The notes under the pieces were generated by a model, which was given only the letters and a program-made list of their open reading frames with translations, was not told the DNA's origin and did not search any database. Positions 52,808-60,474 of a stretch of DNA of 64,000 bases are shown here, piece by piece. The first letter of the stretch is position 1; the number at the start of each line of letters is the position of its first letter. Source of the DNA: MED-G105 sp039819085 (lineage in GTDB: Bacteria > Pseudomonadota > Alphaproteobacteria > Caulobacterales > Parvularculaceae); contig JBCBSQ010000001.1 in assembly GCA_039819085.1 (NCBI GenBank), positions 124,001 to 188,000 on the forward strand. The letters run 5' to 3'. The translations under genes and the position numbers were made by a program.

Positions 52808-54859
52808 CTATGGTTTGGTGGCTGCGCCGAACCGCCGCCACCAGGTTGGTTGCTGTTTACGCCAGACGGTAACAACCCCGTCAATGTGGGCGATGGCGAG
52901 CATCGCGCCATCCGGAGACCAGTCGAGCCCGACGATCGCGTTATGATCAATTGAGAGGTTTTCGTCTTTTGATCGGTCCTTGGTGTTGAAGATCGTCACG
53001 TCCGAACCGTGCGCCACAGCGATCCGTCCGTCATCTCCGGGGTTCCAGGCGAGGCGAAAGGCGCCCTTGATGGTACCAAGCACGCTTGGAGAAGAGTCTT
53101 CGATGCTGCGCCAAATAGAAACATCGCCAGTGGCGCTGACTGTGGCGATGCGCTCGCCGTCGGGGCGCCATTCAATATCGAGGATCTTTTGGTCGTAGCG
53201 ATATTGCATTTCGCTAGACGTTATTTTGTAGGCAGAATAATCTGAAAATGGTTCCGGGTTTTCTCTGACGTAATCTGTAGAGAATTGTTGCGGGTCGACT
53301 TCATTGAAGTTGAAAAGGTAAAGCTCTCCGATGCCGCTTGCCGCCGCAAAGACCGCATCCTTTGGCGACCATTCAACGAGTGACGCTTTTCTGGTGCTGT
53401 AGTCGCCCAAAGCGCGTGCGGTAAAGCTCCGCTGACTGGGATCACGGATCGCCAGAACAGGCGCCGAGGTTGAGCCGAATACAAAATAGTCAATTTCGCC
53501 AGAACCAATTCGCCAATCAATTGACGCAATGGCGGCCGGAACTGCCGGAAGATACTCCGCCGTCTTGGATTTAATAGTCTGTGTGTCAAGTATCGCCTCT
53601 TCGCCCTGAAAGCGCCAAGTGGCAAGTAGGCCGCGATCTTGCGCAACGCCGAGGCCCTGGCTATCCGGCGACCAGGAAAGGTCGACAACAGTCGTGCCAC
53701 TCGTGCGAAGCGGATGCGGCGGCGTATTTCCCTTTGGGTCCAGCAGATGCGTTACGCCATACTTGTCGCCCACGGCGATGCGGCGGCCGTCCGGGCTCCA
53801 TTCTAGGGCCGTCAGTGCGGGGCATAGCTCGCCCGCAGGGAAAGTCTTCACGCACTTTTCTGCGATCGCCCATTCTCGCGTGAGGCGCCAGCCGTTTACG
53901 GACTGTCTGCTCAGGCTATCCGGCGAAGGTTCTTCTTGCTGGGATGGTGATCCAGGAGCGCTATCACCGACCGCGGCCGCGTCCCTCGCCGGCTGGTCGG
54001 CCGCTTCTGGCCGTAAGGTGACGCCCACCGTCAGCGAGCTGTTCTCCCATGGCAACTGCGTCTCGCGCGTCTCCTCCTGCACGCTCACGCGCACGCGCCG
54101 GAAGACCGCTTCGATTGGGGCATTGCGGGCGGCTTCGATCTCCCTTGCGAGGGCGCGGGCGTATGGGCCGCCTTCGCCAGCTTGTCCGTCGCTCGCCACG
54201 TCGCCGGGCGCGGTTGAATAGGCGATCAGCGTGCCGGACGCCGCTTTCGCTTCGGCGAGGCCGCGCGTTTGTCCGCCCCGCGTCCGTGACCGTTGCGGCA
54301 GGGGAAAATCTCGGCAGGCGTCCAGAATAATCACTGATGCGGCGGCGCCCGAACGGCTCAACCGAGCGGAAATCGCCGATAGGCCCAGCGCCTGCTCCGG
54401 CAGGTCGGTTTCGTCCACCAAGTCTGCCCCGATGGGGATGAGGTAGTTGTCCGGCAAACGATTGCGGCCGACGTCCGGCACGCCCTGCGCGCCATGTCCG
54501 GCGAAGTAGAAAAACGCAACGGGATCAGGCCCGGCGTCTTTGAGGTCTTGGACGAACTTTTCCAGCGCAATGCGCATTTCGCGACGGGAAGGGTTCTTGA
54601 TAAGCGTCACTTTGACGCCCGCCGTCTCGAATGCGTCCGCGACAAGCTCGGCGTCCTTGGCCGCGTTGGGAAGATAGGATGGCACGAAGAAGCCGTCGCG
54701 CTCCCGCGCCGCGCGCTTCGCGCCATAATCCGACGCGCCAATGACGAGCGCTAAGTGTTGGTCGGCGTTCGCGCTGCTGGCGCCGCAGACGCCCAGCGCG
54801 ATGACGACCGCCGCCATTGTGAACCGCGCGGCGCGCGCCAGAATGCGACAGCAAAACAT
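52808..54859 (-). CDS. exported caspase-domain (C14) protein with WD40-like repeats
   Basis: A 683-residue protein. A signal peptide (hydrophobic 15-30, cut after SANA at residue 32) leads into a caspase-type peptidase domain (about 33-280): HLALVIGASDYG, H122 in FFYFAGHGAQ and C182 in VIILDACRDF form the catalytic dyad. A Ser/Pro/Glu-rich linker follows, then WD40-like repeats over about 340-675 (LEWSPDGRRIAVGD, LSWSPDSQGLGVA, IEWRPDGERIATVS, LDWSPDGAMLAIAH). The repeat-coding part is AT-richer than its neighbours (22/60 G+C in 53221-53280). GGGGGA precedes the ATG. Such proteins are called orthocaspases; the target is unknown, and an exported one acts outside the cytoplasm. Confidence 0.88.
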   Translation of the reverse strand: MFCCRILARAARFTMAAVVIALGVCGASSANADQHLALVIGASDYGAKRAARERDGFFVPSYLPNAAKDAELVADAFETAGVKVTLIKNPSRREMRIALEKFVQDLKDAGPDPVAFFYFAGHGAQGVPDVGRNRLPDNYLIPIGADLVDETDLPEQALGLSAISARLSRSGAAASVIILDACRDFPLPQRSRTRGGQTRGLAEAKAASGTLIAYSTAPGDVASDGQAGEGGPYARALAREIEAARNAPIEAVFRRVRVSVQEETRETQLPWENSSLTVGVTLRPEAADQPARDAAAVGDSAPGSPSQQEEPSPDSLSRQSVNGWRLTREWAIAEKCVKTFPAGELCPALTALEWSPDGRRIAVGDKYGVTHLLDPKGNTPPHPLRTSGTTVVDLSWSPDSQGLGVAQDRGLLATWRFQGEEAILDTQTIKSKTAEYLPAVPAAIASIDWRIGSGEIDYFVFGSTSAPVLAIRDPSQRSFTARALGDYSTRKASLVEWSPKDAVFAAASGIGELYLFNFNEVDPQQFSTDYVRENPEPFSDYSAYKITSSEMQYRYDQKILDIEWRPDGERIATVSATGDVSIWRSIEDSSPSVLGTIKGAFRLAWNPGDDGRIAVAHGSDVTIFNTKDRSKDENLSIDHNAIVGLDWSPDGAMLAIAHIDGVVTVWRKQQPTWWRRFGAATKP

Positions 54860-55000
54860 GTTTCCCCCACAAAAACGCGCAAGCCCAAGCTAAACGCCGC
54901 CGCCCCAAATGCGCGTGAGACTAATGATTGAGGCGATTTCGACAAGCCGGTCGACAAGCGGCCGGGCATGTGGAAACCGGGGAATACGGGTAGGTGCGAC

Positions 55001-55047
55001 ATACAAGGTCTTGCGGTAGCATTCGAACCGACCACAAGATATCGATC
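55001..55047 (+). promoter_or_regulatory. candidate pair of NrdR boxes upstream of nrdB
   Basis: TACAAGGTCTTGCG (55002-55015) and CACAAGATATCGAT (55033-55046) match the NrdR box core CACAATATATTGTG at 9 and 10 of 14 positions. Their centres are 31 bases apart, the spacing of paired NrdR boxes in other bacteria. They lie 110 bases before the nrdB ATG, in a 297-base region between nrdB and the divergent caspase gene that holds no other gene. NrdR is the ATP/dATP-sensing repressor of ribonucleotide reductase genes. No nrdR gene is in the window. Confidence 0.45.
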
Positions 55048-55156
55048 TAAATTGGTTGGAAGTGCGCTGGCCGCGTATTCGTTTCCGTTGCGCCGCACTG
55101 CTCGCGCCTCAACCAATGCGCCTGAAAAAACGCAATCGTTAGAAAGACGACGCCCC

Positions 55157-56218
55157 ATGCCTGACGCCTCTTCTCCGCTTTCCGCAACGGCTACGGATCT
55201 GCCGGGCCTGATGACCCCCTCTTACGCCTACAAGCCGTTCCGTTATCCGTGGGCGCACGATTTCTGGAAGCGTCAGCAGCAGGTCCACTGGATGCCGGAG
55301 GAGGTGCCGCTCGGCGAGGACTGCAAGGACTGGGCGAACAAGCTGACCGATGCGGAACGGAACCTCCTGACGCAGATCTTCCGCTTCTTCACCCAGTCTG
55401 ACGTCGAAGTGAACGATAATTACATGGAGCGCTACGCCCGCGTCTTCAAACCGACCGAAGTGAAGATGATGCTCTCGGCGTTCTCCAACATCGAGACGAT
55501 CCACATCGCCGCCTATGCGCTCTTGCTTGAAACGATCGGCATGCCGGAGTCGGAATTCTCCGCCTTCCTCGAATATGAGGAGATGGCGGACAAGCACAAT
55601 TACATGCAGGAATTCGGCGTCGACAGCCATGAGGACATTGCGCGCACGCTCGCCATGTTCGGGGCGTTTACCGAAGGCCTTCAGCTTTTCGCGTCATTCG
55701 CCATGCTGATGAATTTCCCGCGCTTCAACAAGATGAAGGGCATGGGCCAGATCGTCACCTGGTCGATCCGCGACGAAAGCCTCCATTGCGAGGGGATGGT
55801 GCAGCTTTACCACGCCTTCGCCAAGGAGACCGGGTGCGTCACGCAATCCGTCGCGGATGACATCGTTGATTGCTGCAAAACGGTCGTCGGTCTTGAGGAC
55901 AAGTTCATCGACCTCGCGTTTGAAATGGGCCCTATCGAAGGCATGACCGCCGCCGACATCAAGCAGTATATCCGCTATATCGCTGACTGGCGGCTCGATC
56001 AGCTCGACCTGCCGAAGGTCTATGGCGTTGAAAAGCACCCGCTGCCGTGGCTGACGGAAATCCTCAACGGCGTCGAGCACGCGAACTTCTTCGAAGCGCG
56101 GGCGACGGAGTATTCCAAGGCCGCGACGAAAGGCGAATGGCACGGGAGCGACGGCGTCTGGGCGAACTTCGATCAGTGGAAGGCCAAGCGCCAGGCTGAA
56201 GGGGATGTGCGGGTTTAG
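55157..56218 (+). CDS. nrdB: class I ribonucleotide reductase, beta subunit
   Basis: The radical-carrying small subunit (353 residues). Spacing to E. coli gives metal ligands D82, E113, H116 in SAFSNIETIHIAAY, and further ligands in FTEGLQLFASF and SIRDESLHCEGM. The radical tyrosine Y120 is conserved, so a tyrosyl-radical class I enzyme is expected. ATEYSKAATKG near the C-terminus fits the radical-transfer tail. The ATG follows a purine-rich AGAAAGACGACG; the frame is open far upstream but without family similarity. The large subunit gene nrdA is not adjacent, unlike the usual arrangement. Confidence 0.95.
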   Translation: MPDASSPLSATATDLPGLMTPSYAYKPFRYPWAHDFWKRQQQVHWMPEEVPLGEDCKDWANKLTDAERNLLTQIFRFFTQSDVEVNDNYMERYARVFKPTEVKMMLSAFSNIETIHIAAYALLLETIGMPESEFSAFLEYEEMADKHNYMQEFGVDSHEDIARTLAMFGAFTEGLQLFASFAMLMNFPRFNKMKGMGQIVTWSIRDESLHCEGMVQLYHAFAKETGCVTQSVADDIVDCCKTVVGLEDKFIDLAFEMGPIEGMTAADIKQYIRYIADWRLDQLDLPKVYGVEKHPLPWLTEILNGVEHANFFEARATEYSKAATKGEWHGSDGVWANFDQWKAKRQAEGDVRV

Positions 56219-56327
56219 GTCTCCGGTCACTCGACCATATGTAAAATCAGTCGCGAATCGCGTCCTATTGGTTGTGTCAATCTATCTCTTTCGTCGGGCG
56301 TTCGCCCGTACGGGCCAAAAGTCCGAG

Positions 56328-56336
56328 AAAGGAGGT
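56328..56336 (+). promoter_or_regulatory. near-perfect Shine-Dalgarno sequence for the 42-residue protein
   Basis: AAAGGAGGT, five to six bases before ATG 56341. It is among the strongest in the window. A small hairpin CGGGCG-TT-CGCCCG lies 20 bases upstream (56295-56308). Confidence 0.7.
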
Positions 56337-56340
56337 AGAA

Positions 56341-56469
56341 ATGACCAAGAGAGTAAAAGTTGGCCGCGACGCAAGGACCGGCCAGTTTATTCCTGTAAAG
56401 GAAGCTCAACGACGGCCGAGCACGACCGTCGTTGAAACTATAAAAAGGCCTTCTTCTAAGAAGAAGTAG
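56341..56469 (+). CDS. small basic protein (42 residues) of unknown function
   Basis: The product starts MTKRVKVGRDARTGQFIPVK and ends TVVETIKRPSSKKK. It contains GRDARTGQF followed by EAQRRPSTTVVETIK, a pattern I associate with a widespread family of short uncharacterised proteins in proteobacteria and phages (RDA-x-TGQF ... P-x-TTVVE). It is strongly basic with no membrane segment or cysteine. An excellent ribosome binding site and a strong terminator just after the stop argue that it is a real, separately expressed gene. Its role is not known; nucleic-acid binding would fit the charge but is a guess. Confidence 0.72.
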   Translation: MTKRVKVGRDARTGQFIPVKEAQRRPSTTVVETIKRPSSKKK

Positions 56470-56474
56470 GTTTT

Positions 56475-56511
56475 GGGCGGGCAGTTCAAGCATTGGCGGC
56501 CCGCCCTTTTT
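56475..56511 (+). terminator. rho-independent terminator after the 42-residue protein
   Basis: GGGCGGG (56475-56481) pairs with CCCGCCC (56500-56506), followed by TTTTT. The loop is 18 bases and may contain a further small stem. Confidence 0.8.
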
Positions 56512-56629
56512 CGAATCACCATTTGATTCGCAATGCAACTCTTTTCTAACCGATTTTTCAGCCGGAACCGGCGAAGCAAGGGTCGGTTTTGCCAACCGCG
56601 ACGCGTCGCGCCCGTTTGATTATAAGGCC

Positions 56630-56720
56630 GTCATCCCGGCCGAGCGATGCGAGAGCCGGGATCTCCTGTCGCTGAGAGGGGCCTGGAGATCCCGGATCGG
56701 CTGACGCCGTCCGGGATGAC
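56630..56720. repeat. 91-bp nested palindromic intergenic repeat
   Basis: Outer arms GTCATCCCGG (56630-56639) and CCGGGATGAC (56711-56720) enclose inner arms CCGGGATCTCC (56656-56666) and GGAGATCCCGG (56685-56695), giving a two-level cruciform or long RNA hairpin. The GTCATCCCGG ... CCGGGATGAC ends resemble dispersed palindromic elements known from alphaproteobacterial intergenic regions. It is the only copy in the window and lies between the small-protein terminator and the oxygenase gene. Confidence 0.75.
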
Positions 56721-56892
56721 GCAGGCGGTTCGCTGGCGGATTGGGGCTTCAAAAACTATCGAACGCCTCTGCGCCGCGTCCCGCTTGGGATTGCGGCGTG
56801 TTTCCAAAAAATCCATCGAACAGCGCGCGTGGCCGACTATAAGAAGAATCGATTAGCCGCCCTTCCGGCCCCGCAGCGTCCATTGAGAGGTC

Positions 56893-57849
56893 ATGACCAC
56901 CTACGCCGCCGTTCCCGAACTCTCGCTTGCCGCCTTCACGGACGGGTCCGACGTGGACCGCGCCGCGTTTCAGGCTGGCTTGATGGAGGGACTGACGTAT
57001 TTCGGGTTCGTGATCCTGAAGGACCATCCCGTGTCGACGGAGCTTCTCGCGCGCGCGTACAAGGCGTCGGCCGCGTTCTTCGCGCTGCCTGAGGATGAAA
57101 AGCTTGCCTATATGGTGGGAACGGACGGCCAGCGTGGCTACACGCCCTTCGGCCGCGAGCACGCCAAGGACGCGCGCGCGCCGGACCTGAAGGAATTCTG
57201 GCATGTGGGCCGGGAGTTTCCGCCGGACGATGATCTGGCGGACATCTACCCGCCGAATGTATGGCCGGACCGGCCGGCGGGGTTTCGCGAGGCGTTTCTG
57301 GCGCTGTACGCCGCGCTGGAAGAGGCGGGGCTTTTGATGCTCGACGCGCTCGCGCCGTCGCTTGAGGTGGCCCCGGCCTATTTCCGCGACATGGCGGGGG
57401 CGGGGAACTCGATCCTCCGCTTGCTGCACTATCCGCCGGTGCCGGACGGCGCCGACCCCGCGTCGGTGCGCGCCGCGGCGCATGAGGACATCAACCTCAT
57501 CACCATCCTCGTGGCGGCGAACGGGGCGGGGCTTCAGCTCCTGGACCGCAATGGCGAATGGCTCCCGGTTGAGACGGACCCGGACAATCTCATCGTCGAC
57601 GCTGGCGACATGCTGGCGCGCATCACCAATGACAGGATCCCGGCGACGACCCACCGCGTCGTCAATCCGGTAGGTCCCAACGTTTCGCGCTATTCGATGC
57701 CGTTCTTCATGCACCCGCGCCCCGACGCCGTGCTCTCCTGCATCGAAAGCTGCCGCGATCCTGAGTTCGAGGGCGGCGCCAAGTATCCCGACACCACGGC
57801 GATGGACTTCCTGCGCGAACGCCTCGCCGCCATCGGCCTTGGCGGGTGA
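56893..57849 (+). CDS. 2-oxoglutarate/Fe(II)-dependent oxygenase, isopenicillin N synthase-like
   Basis: A 318-residue protein of the non-haem iron oxygenase superfamily. The N-terminal part (FGFVILKDHPVSTELLARAY, FFALPEDEKLAYM, GQRGYTPFGREHAKD) is typical of plant-type 2OG oxygenases. The iron site is visible as H-x-D in AAHEDINLITIL and the second His in TTHRVVNP; RYSMPFFMHPR has the Arg-x-Ser that binds 2-oxoglutarate. GAGAGGTC precedes the ATG. The substrate is not deducible. It stands alone with the palindromic repeat upstream. Confidence 0.88.
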   Translation: MTTYAAVPELSLAAFTDGSDVDRAAFQAGLMEGLTYFGFVILKDHPVSTELLARAYKASAAFFALPEDEKLAYMVGTDGQRGYTPFGREHAKDARAPDLKEFWHVGREFPPDDDLADIYPPNVWPDRPAGFREAFLALYAALEEAGLLMLDALAPSLEVAPAYFRDMAGAGNSILRLLHYPPVPDGADPASVRAAAHEDINLITILVAANGAGLQLLDRNGEWLPVETDPDNLIVDAGDMLARITNDRIPATTHRVVNPVGPNVSRYSMPFFMHPRPDAVLSCIESCRDPEFEGGAKYPDTTAMDFLRERLAAIGLGG

Positions 57850-57894
57850 GGAAAGTGCAAAGGTGGTTGAAAAGATATTGCGACGATGCGCCTG

Positions 57895-58605
57895 TCAGCC
57901 GATCAGGGGTGGTTTGTCGAAATCGGCGGACGGCATGCTCTTCAAATACTTCTTGCGCCACAAAGCGCCTTTTTGAACGAGGTACCTTCTGCGCAGCGTT
58001 CCGCCGCGCCGGCCATTCTGCCAGTACGCCTCCGCCGATATCCGTTCTTTTGAATCCCTTCTGACGTCAAGAATAGTTGGAAGCTGGTTAGGGTACCACT
58101 CAAACGGATCCGTGCGGTGCCAGAGCTTTTTATTGATGCGGTTAATGATCGTGCACTCCTGGGCCGGCGCTCTGTTCATTTTTTTATTGAGGAGGGGGTC
58201 GAAGAAGTAGATTAGAGTGCGTTCCGCGAATCTTAGGTGGTGGACGTTGTCCTTAAGTGTGCTTCGAACTTCGCCAAGCCAAACAGACGTGATCGTCCAC
58301 CCTTCTTTTTCTGCACACAGAATTTTCGCGTCGGTCGGCACGTCATCGGTAGGGAGTTTTCCTTTCCTGGATGTGCCGCCAAGGTGCTCGATCAGACGAT
58401 CCTCGAACGTGCGCATTGTCGCGCCAATATAGATCGGTCGTCTCGACCAGCGGCGCACGCCCTGCTGCCCAACGATCAGGTAGACGCCACGCGCGGCGCG
58501 CAGATCAGGTCTCGCCAACAGCTCGGCGAGCTTTTTGTGCGGTCCCCCGTCGTGATCGATGATCTTTATTGGGCCGTGCCAAATGAAGTCGTATTGTTCC
58601 GCCAT
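57895..58605 (-). CDS. GIY-YIG-like domain protein
   Basis: A 236-residue protein. A GIY-YIG nuclease-like core is visible at about 38-140: GVYLIVGQQG, RRPIYIGATMRTFEDRLIEHL (YIG, then Arg and His at the catalytic spacing) and FAERTLIYFFDPLLNKK, which supplies the metal-binding Glu and a downstream Asn. The remaining 95 residues are basic and Trp-rich and match nothing I recognise. Base composition (near 50% G+C in places) is below that of neighbours, suggesting transfer. No methylase, homing-element or phage gene is adjacent, so it could be a stand-alone repair, defence or homing-type nuclease. GGGGGGAAGAA precedes the ATG. Confidence 0.6.
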   Translation of the reverse strand: MAEQYDFIWHGPIKIIDHDGGPHKKLAELLARPDLRAARGVYLIVGQQGVRRWSRRPIYIGATMRTFEDRLIEHLGGTSRKGKLPTDDVPTDAKILCAEKEGWTITSVWLGEVRSTLKDNVHHLRFAERTLIYFFDPLLNKKMNRAPAQECTIINRINKKLWHRTDPFEWYPNQLPTILDVRRDSKERISAEAYWQNGRRGGTLRRRYLVQKGALWRKKYLKSMPSADFDKPPLIG

Positions 58606-58695
58606 TTCTTCCCCCCTAGACGCGCGAGTAGGCGTACTCGAATACGCGCTATGGGAGCATAATGAAAGTCTTGACGCTGCGTTCGGGCCCGCCTC

Positions 58696-59601
58696 TTAAA
58701 ACGTCGCGGCGAAGAGCGGCTCCCGCGCGCTGACGCCCGCCCGCTTCATCCCGTCGGAGTTCCACGCGAAAGCGATGTTCCCTTCGGCGTCGACTGCGAT
58801 GACGCCGCCGTCTCCGCCAAGCGCCGCGACATCTGCGATGAGGTTGTCGGCGGCCGCCTGCAGGCTTTCGCCGCGATAATGGACGCGCGCGGCGAGGTCC
58901 TGCGCGCCGCCGGCGAGGATGAAGTACTCGCCGAGGCCGGTGCATGAGGCGGCGACCCAACCATCCGCCCACGTCCCTGCGCCGACAATGGGCGTGTCGC
59001 CGACCCGGCCTTCAAGCTTGCCGAAGACGCCGCCTGTGGACGTCGCCGCCGCAAGCCGGCCCTCCAGATCGAGCGCCGCAGCGCCGACCGTGCCGTGGCC
59101 GAGTTCGGCCTGCGTCAGTTCCTCGGGCAGTACCCCGACCGGAAGGCGGTAATACGTATCCGGATTATCGACGAAAGCAAGGCCTTGCTCGCGGCAGAAA
59201 TTCTCCGCGCCGCGGCCCGCGAGCATCACGTGAGGCGTCGCGTCCATGACTTTACGCGCTGCGGCGATGGGCGAGACGAGGTGCGGAACGGCGGCGACGG
59301 CGCCGGCTCGCCTTGGGGCCGCGTCGGTTTCGCCCTGCATGATCGACGCGTCGAGTTCAGCGTACCCCGCCTGGTTGGGCGGCGCGCCGCGCCCGGCGAT
59401 GTAGAGGCCCGACGACTCCATCTCGGAGACCGCCCACTCGACGACGTCGAGCGCTGCGGCGCCGTCACGGAGACGACGGTCTGCGTCCCGGGCGAGGATC
59501 TTCAAATGCGCTTCGGCTTCGGCGTAGTCGCGTCCGGCGCGCGCGCCGGCGCCGCCGTGCAAGGCGAGGGCGGGGCGTTTTGGAGATGGGTTCGCGCTCA
59601 T
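58696..59601 (-). CDS. isoaspartyl peptidase / L-asparaginase (Ntn hydrolase)
   Basis: A plant-type asparaginase of 301 residues that removes isoaspartyl dipeptides or hydrolyses asparagine. LALHGGAGA near the start, a self-cleavage site HGTVGAAALD whose Thr becomes the N-terminal nucleophile, and STGGVFGKLEGRVGDTPIVGAG (in pieces) are diagnostic. The precursor splits into alpha and beta chains at that Gly-Thr bond. AAGGA lies eight bases before the ATG; an upstream in-frame start at 59634 has no such site. It is divergent from gpmA with 126 bases between the starts. Confidence 0.92.
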   Translation of the reverse strand: MSANPSPKRPALALHGGAGARAGRDYAEAEAHLKILARDADRRLRDGAAALDVVEWAVSEMESSGLYIAGRGAPPNQAGYAELDASIMQGETDAAPRRAGAVAAVPHLVSPIAAARKVMDATPHVMLAGRGAENFCREQGLAFVDNPDTYYRLPVGVLPEELTQAELGHGTVGAAALDLEGRLAAATSTGGVFGKLEGRVGDTPIVGAGTWADGWVAASCTGLGEYFILAGGAQDLAARVHYRGESLQAAADNLIADVAALGGDGGVIAVDAEGNIAFAWNSDGMKRAGVSAREPLFAATF

Positions 59602-59727
59602 GGTCGTTTCCTTTTTGCCGTCGCGATACGGCAATCTGCGTCCCCGCGCCAGTGCGGCGGGAAGCGCGCGGGCTGGCTTTCGGCGGGCGCGCCGGATATG
59701 CCCTTTCGCGACAGCGAGGAGATGAAG

Positions 59728-60474
59728 ATGGCGAAGCTGGCGCTTCTACGGCATGGGCAAAGCGAGTGGAATCTGCAGAACCGGTTCACCGGCTGGGTCG
59801 ACGTCGACCTCACCGAGCGGGGCGTCGCCGAGGCGCAGCGGGCGGGCGCGATGCTGGCCGCTGAGGGCGGCGACTATGTCGCCTGTTACGCGTCGGTACT
59901 TAAGCGCGCGATCCGCACCCTGAACTTCGCGCTCGAAGGCATGGATCGCCTCTGGCTGCCCGTGACAAAGGACTGGCGGCTTAACGAACGCCACTATGGC
60001 GGTCTTACCGGCCTCAATAAGGCGGAAACGGCCGAGCGCCACGGCGCCGACCAGGTGAAGGTCTGGCGTCGCTCCTACGATACGCCGCCGCCGCCGTTCA
60101 ATCTTTCGTCCAATGACCAGGACGTTGCGGACCCGCGCGACGATCCGCGTTACGCTCATGTGGCGCCGGACGTCTTGCCGAATACGGAGTCATTGAAAAC
60201 GACGCTCGACCGGGTCGAACCCTATTGGCGCGCCGAGATTGCGCCGCGGCTCGAGGACGGGGAGTCGCTCATCGTCGCCGCGCACGGGAATTCGCTGCGC
60301 GCGATCGTCAAACTGCTTTTCGATGTGTCGGACGACGATATCGTGTCGGTGGAGATTCCCACCGGAAATCCGCTGGTCATTGGTTTTGCCGATCGCGCCA
60401 CGCGGCCAATTTCGGCGCGCTACCTTGATGAGGCCCGTGCGTCTACGCTTCCACGGCCGCCGTCGCAGGCCTAG
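59728..60474 (+). CDS. gpmA: 2,3-bisphosphoglycerate-dependent phosphoglycerate mutase
   Basis: Converts 3- and 2-phosphoglycerate in glycolysis and gluconeogenesis (248 residues). LALLRHGQSEWNLQNRFTG holds the phospho-histidine of RHG, WRLNERHYGGLTGLNK the catalytic Glu, and IVAAHGNSLRAIVK the second His. It is the long, BPG-dependent type (YDTPPPPF, PNTESL). GAGGAG lies six bases before this ATG; the ATG two codons upstream would leave no spacing. Its last 32 bases overlap the end of the convergent HxlR gene. Confidence 0.95.
   Translation: MAKLALLRHGQSEWNLQNRFTGWVDVDLTERGVAEAQRAGAMLAAEGGDYVACYASVLKRAIRTLNFALEGMDRLWLPVTKDWRLNERHYGGLTGLNKAETAERHGADQVKVWRRSYDTPPPPFNLSSNDQDVADPRDDPRYAHVAPDVLPNTESLKTTLDRVEPYWRAEIAPRLEDGESLIVAAHGNSLRAIVKLLFDVSDDDIVSVEIPTGNPLVIGFADRATRPISARYLDEARASTLPRPPSQA

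Noticed and set aside
54935..54965. Short direct repeat CGACAAGCCGGT / CGACAAGCGGCC upstream of nrdB
   Set aside because: Only two imperfect units; too short to call a regulatory repeat or attachment site.
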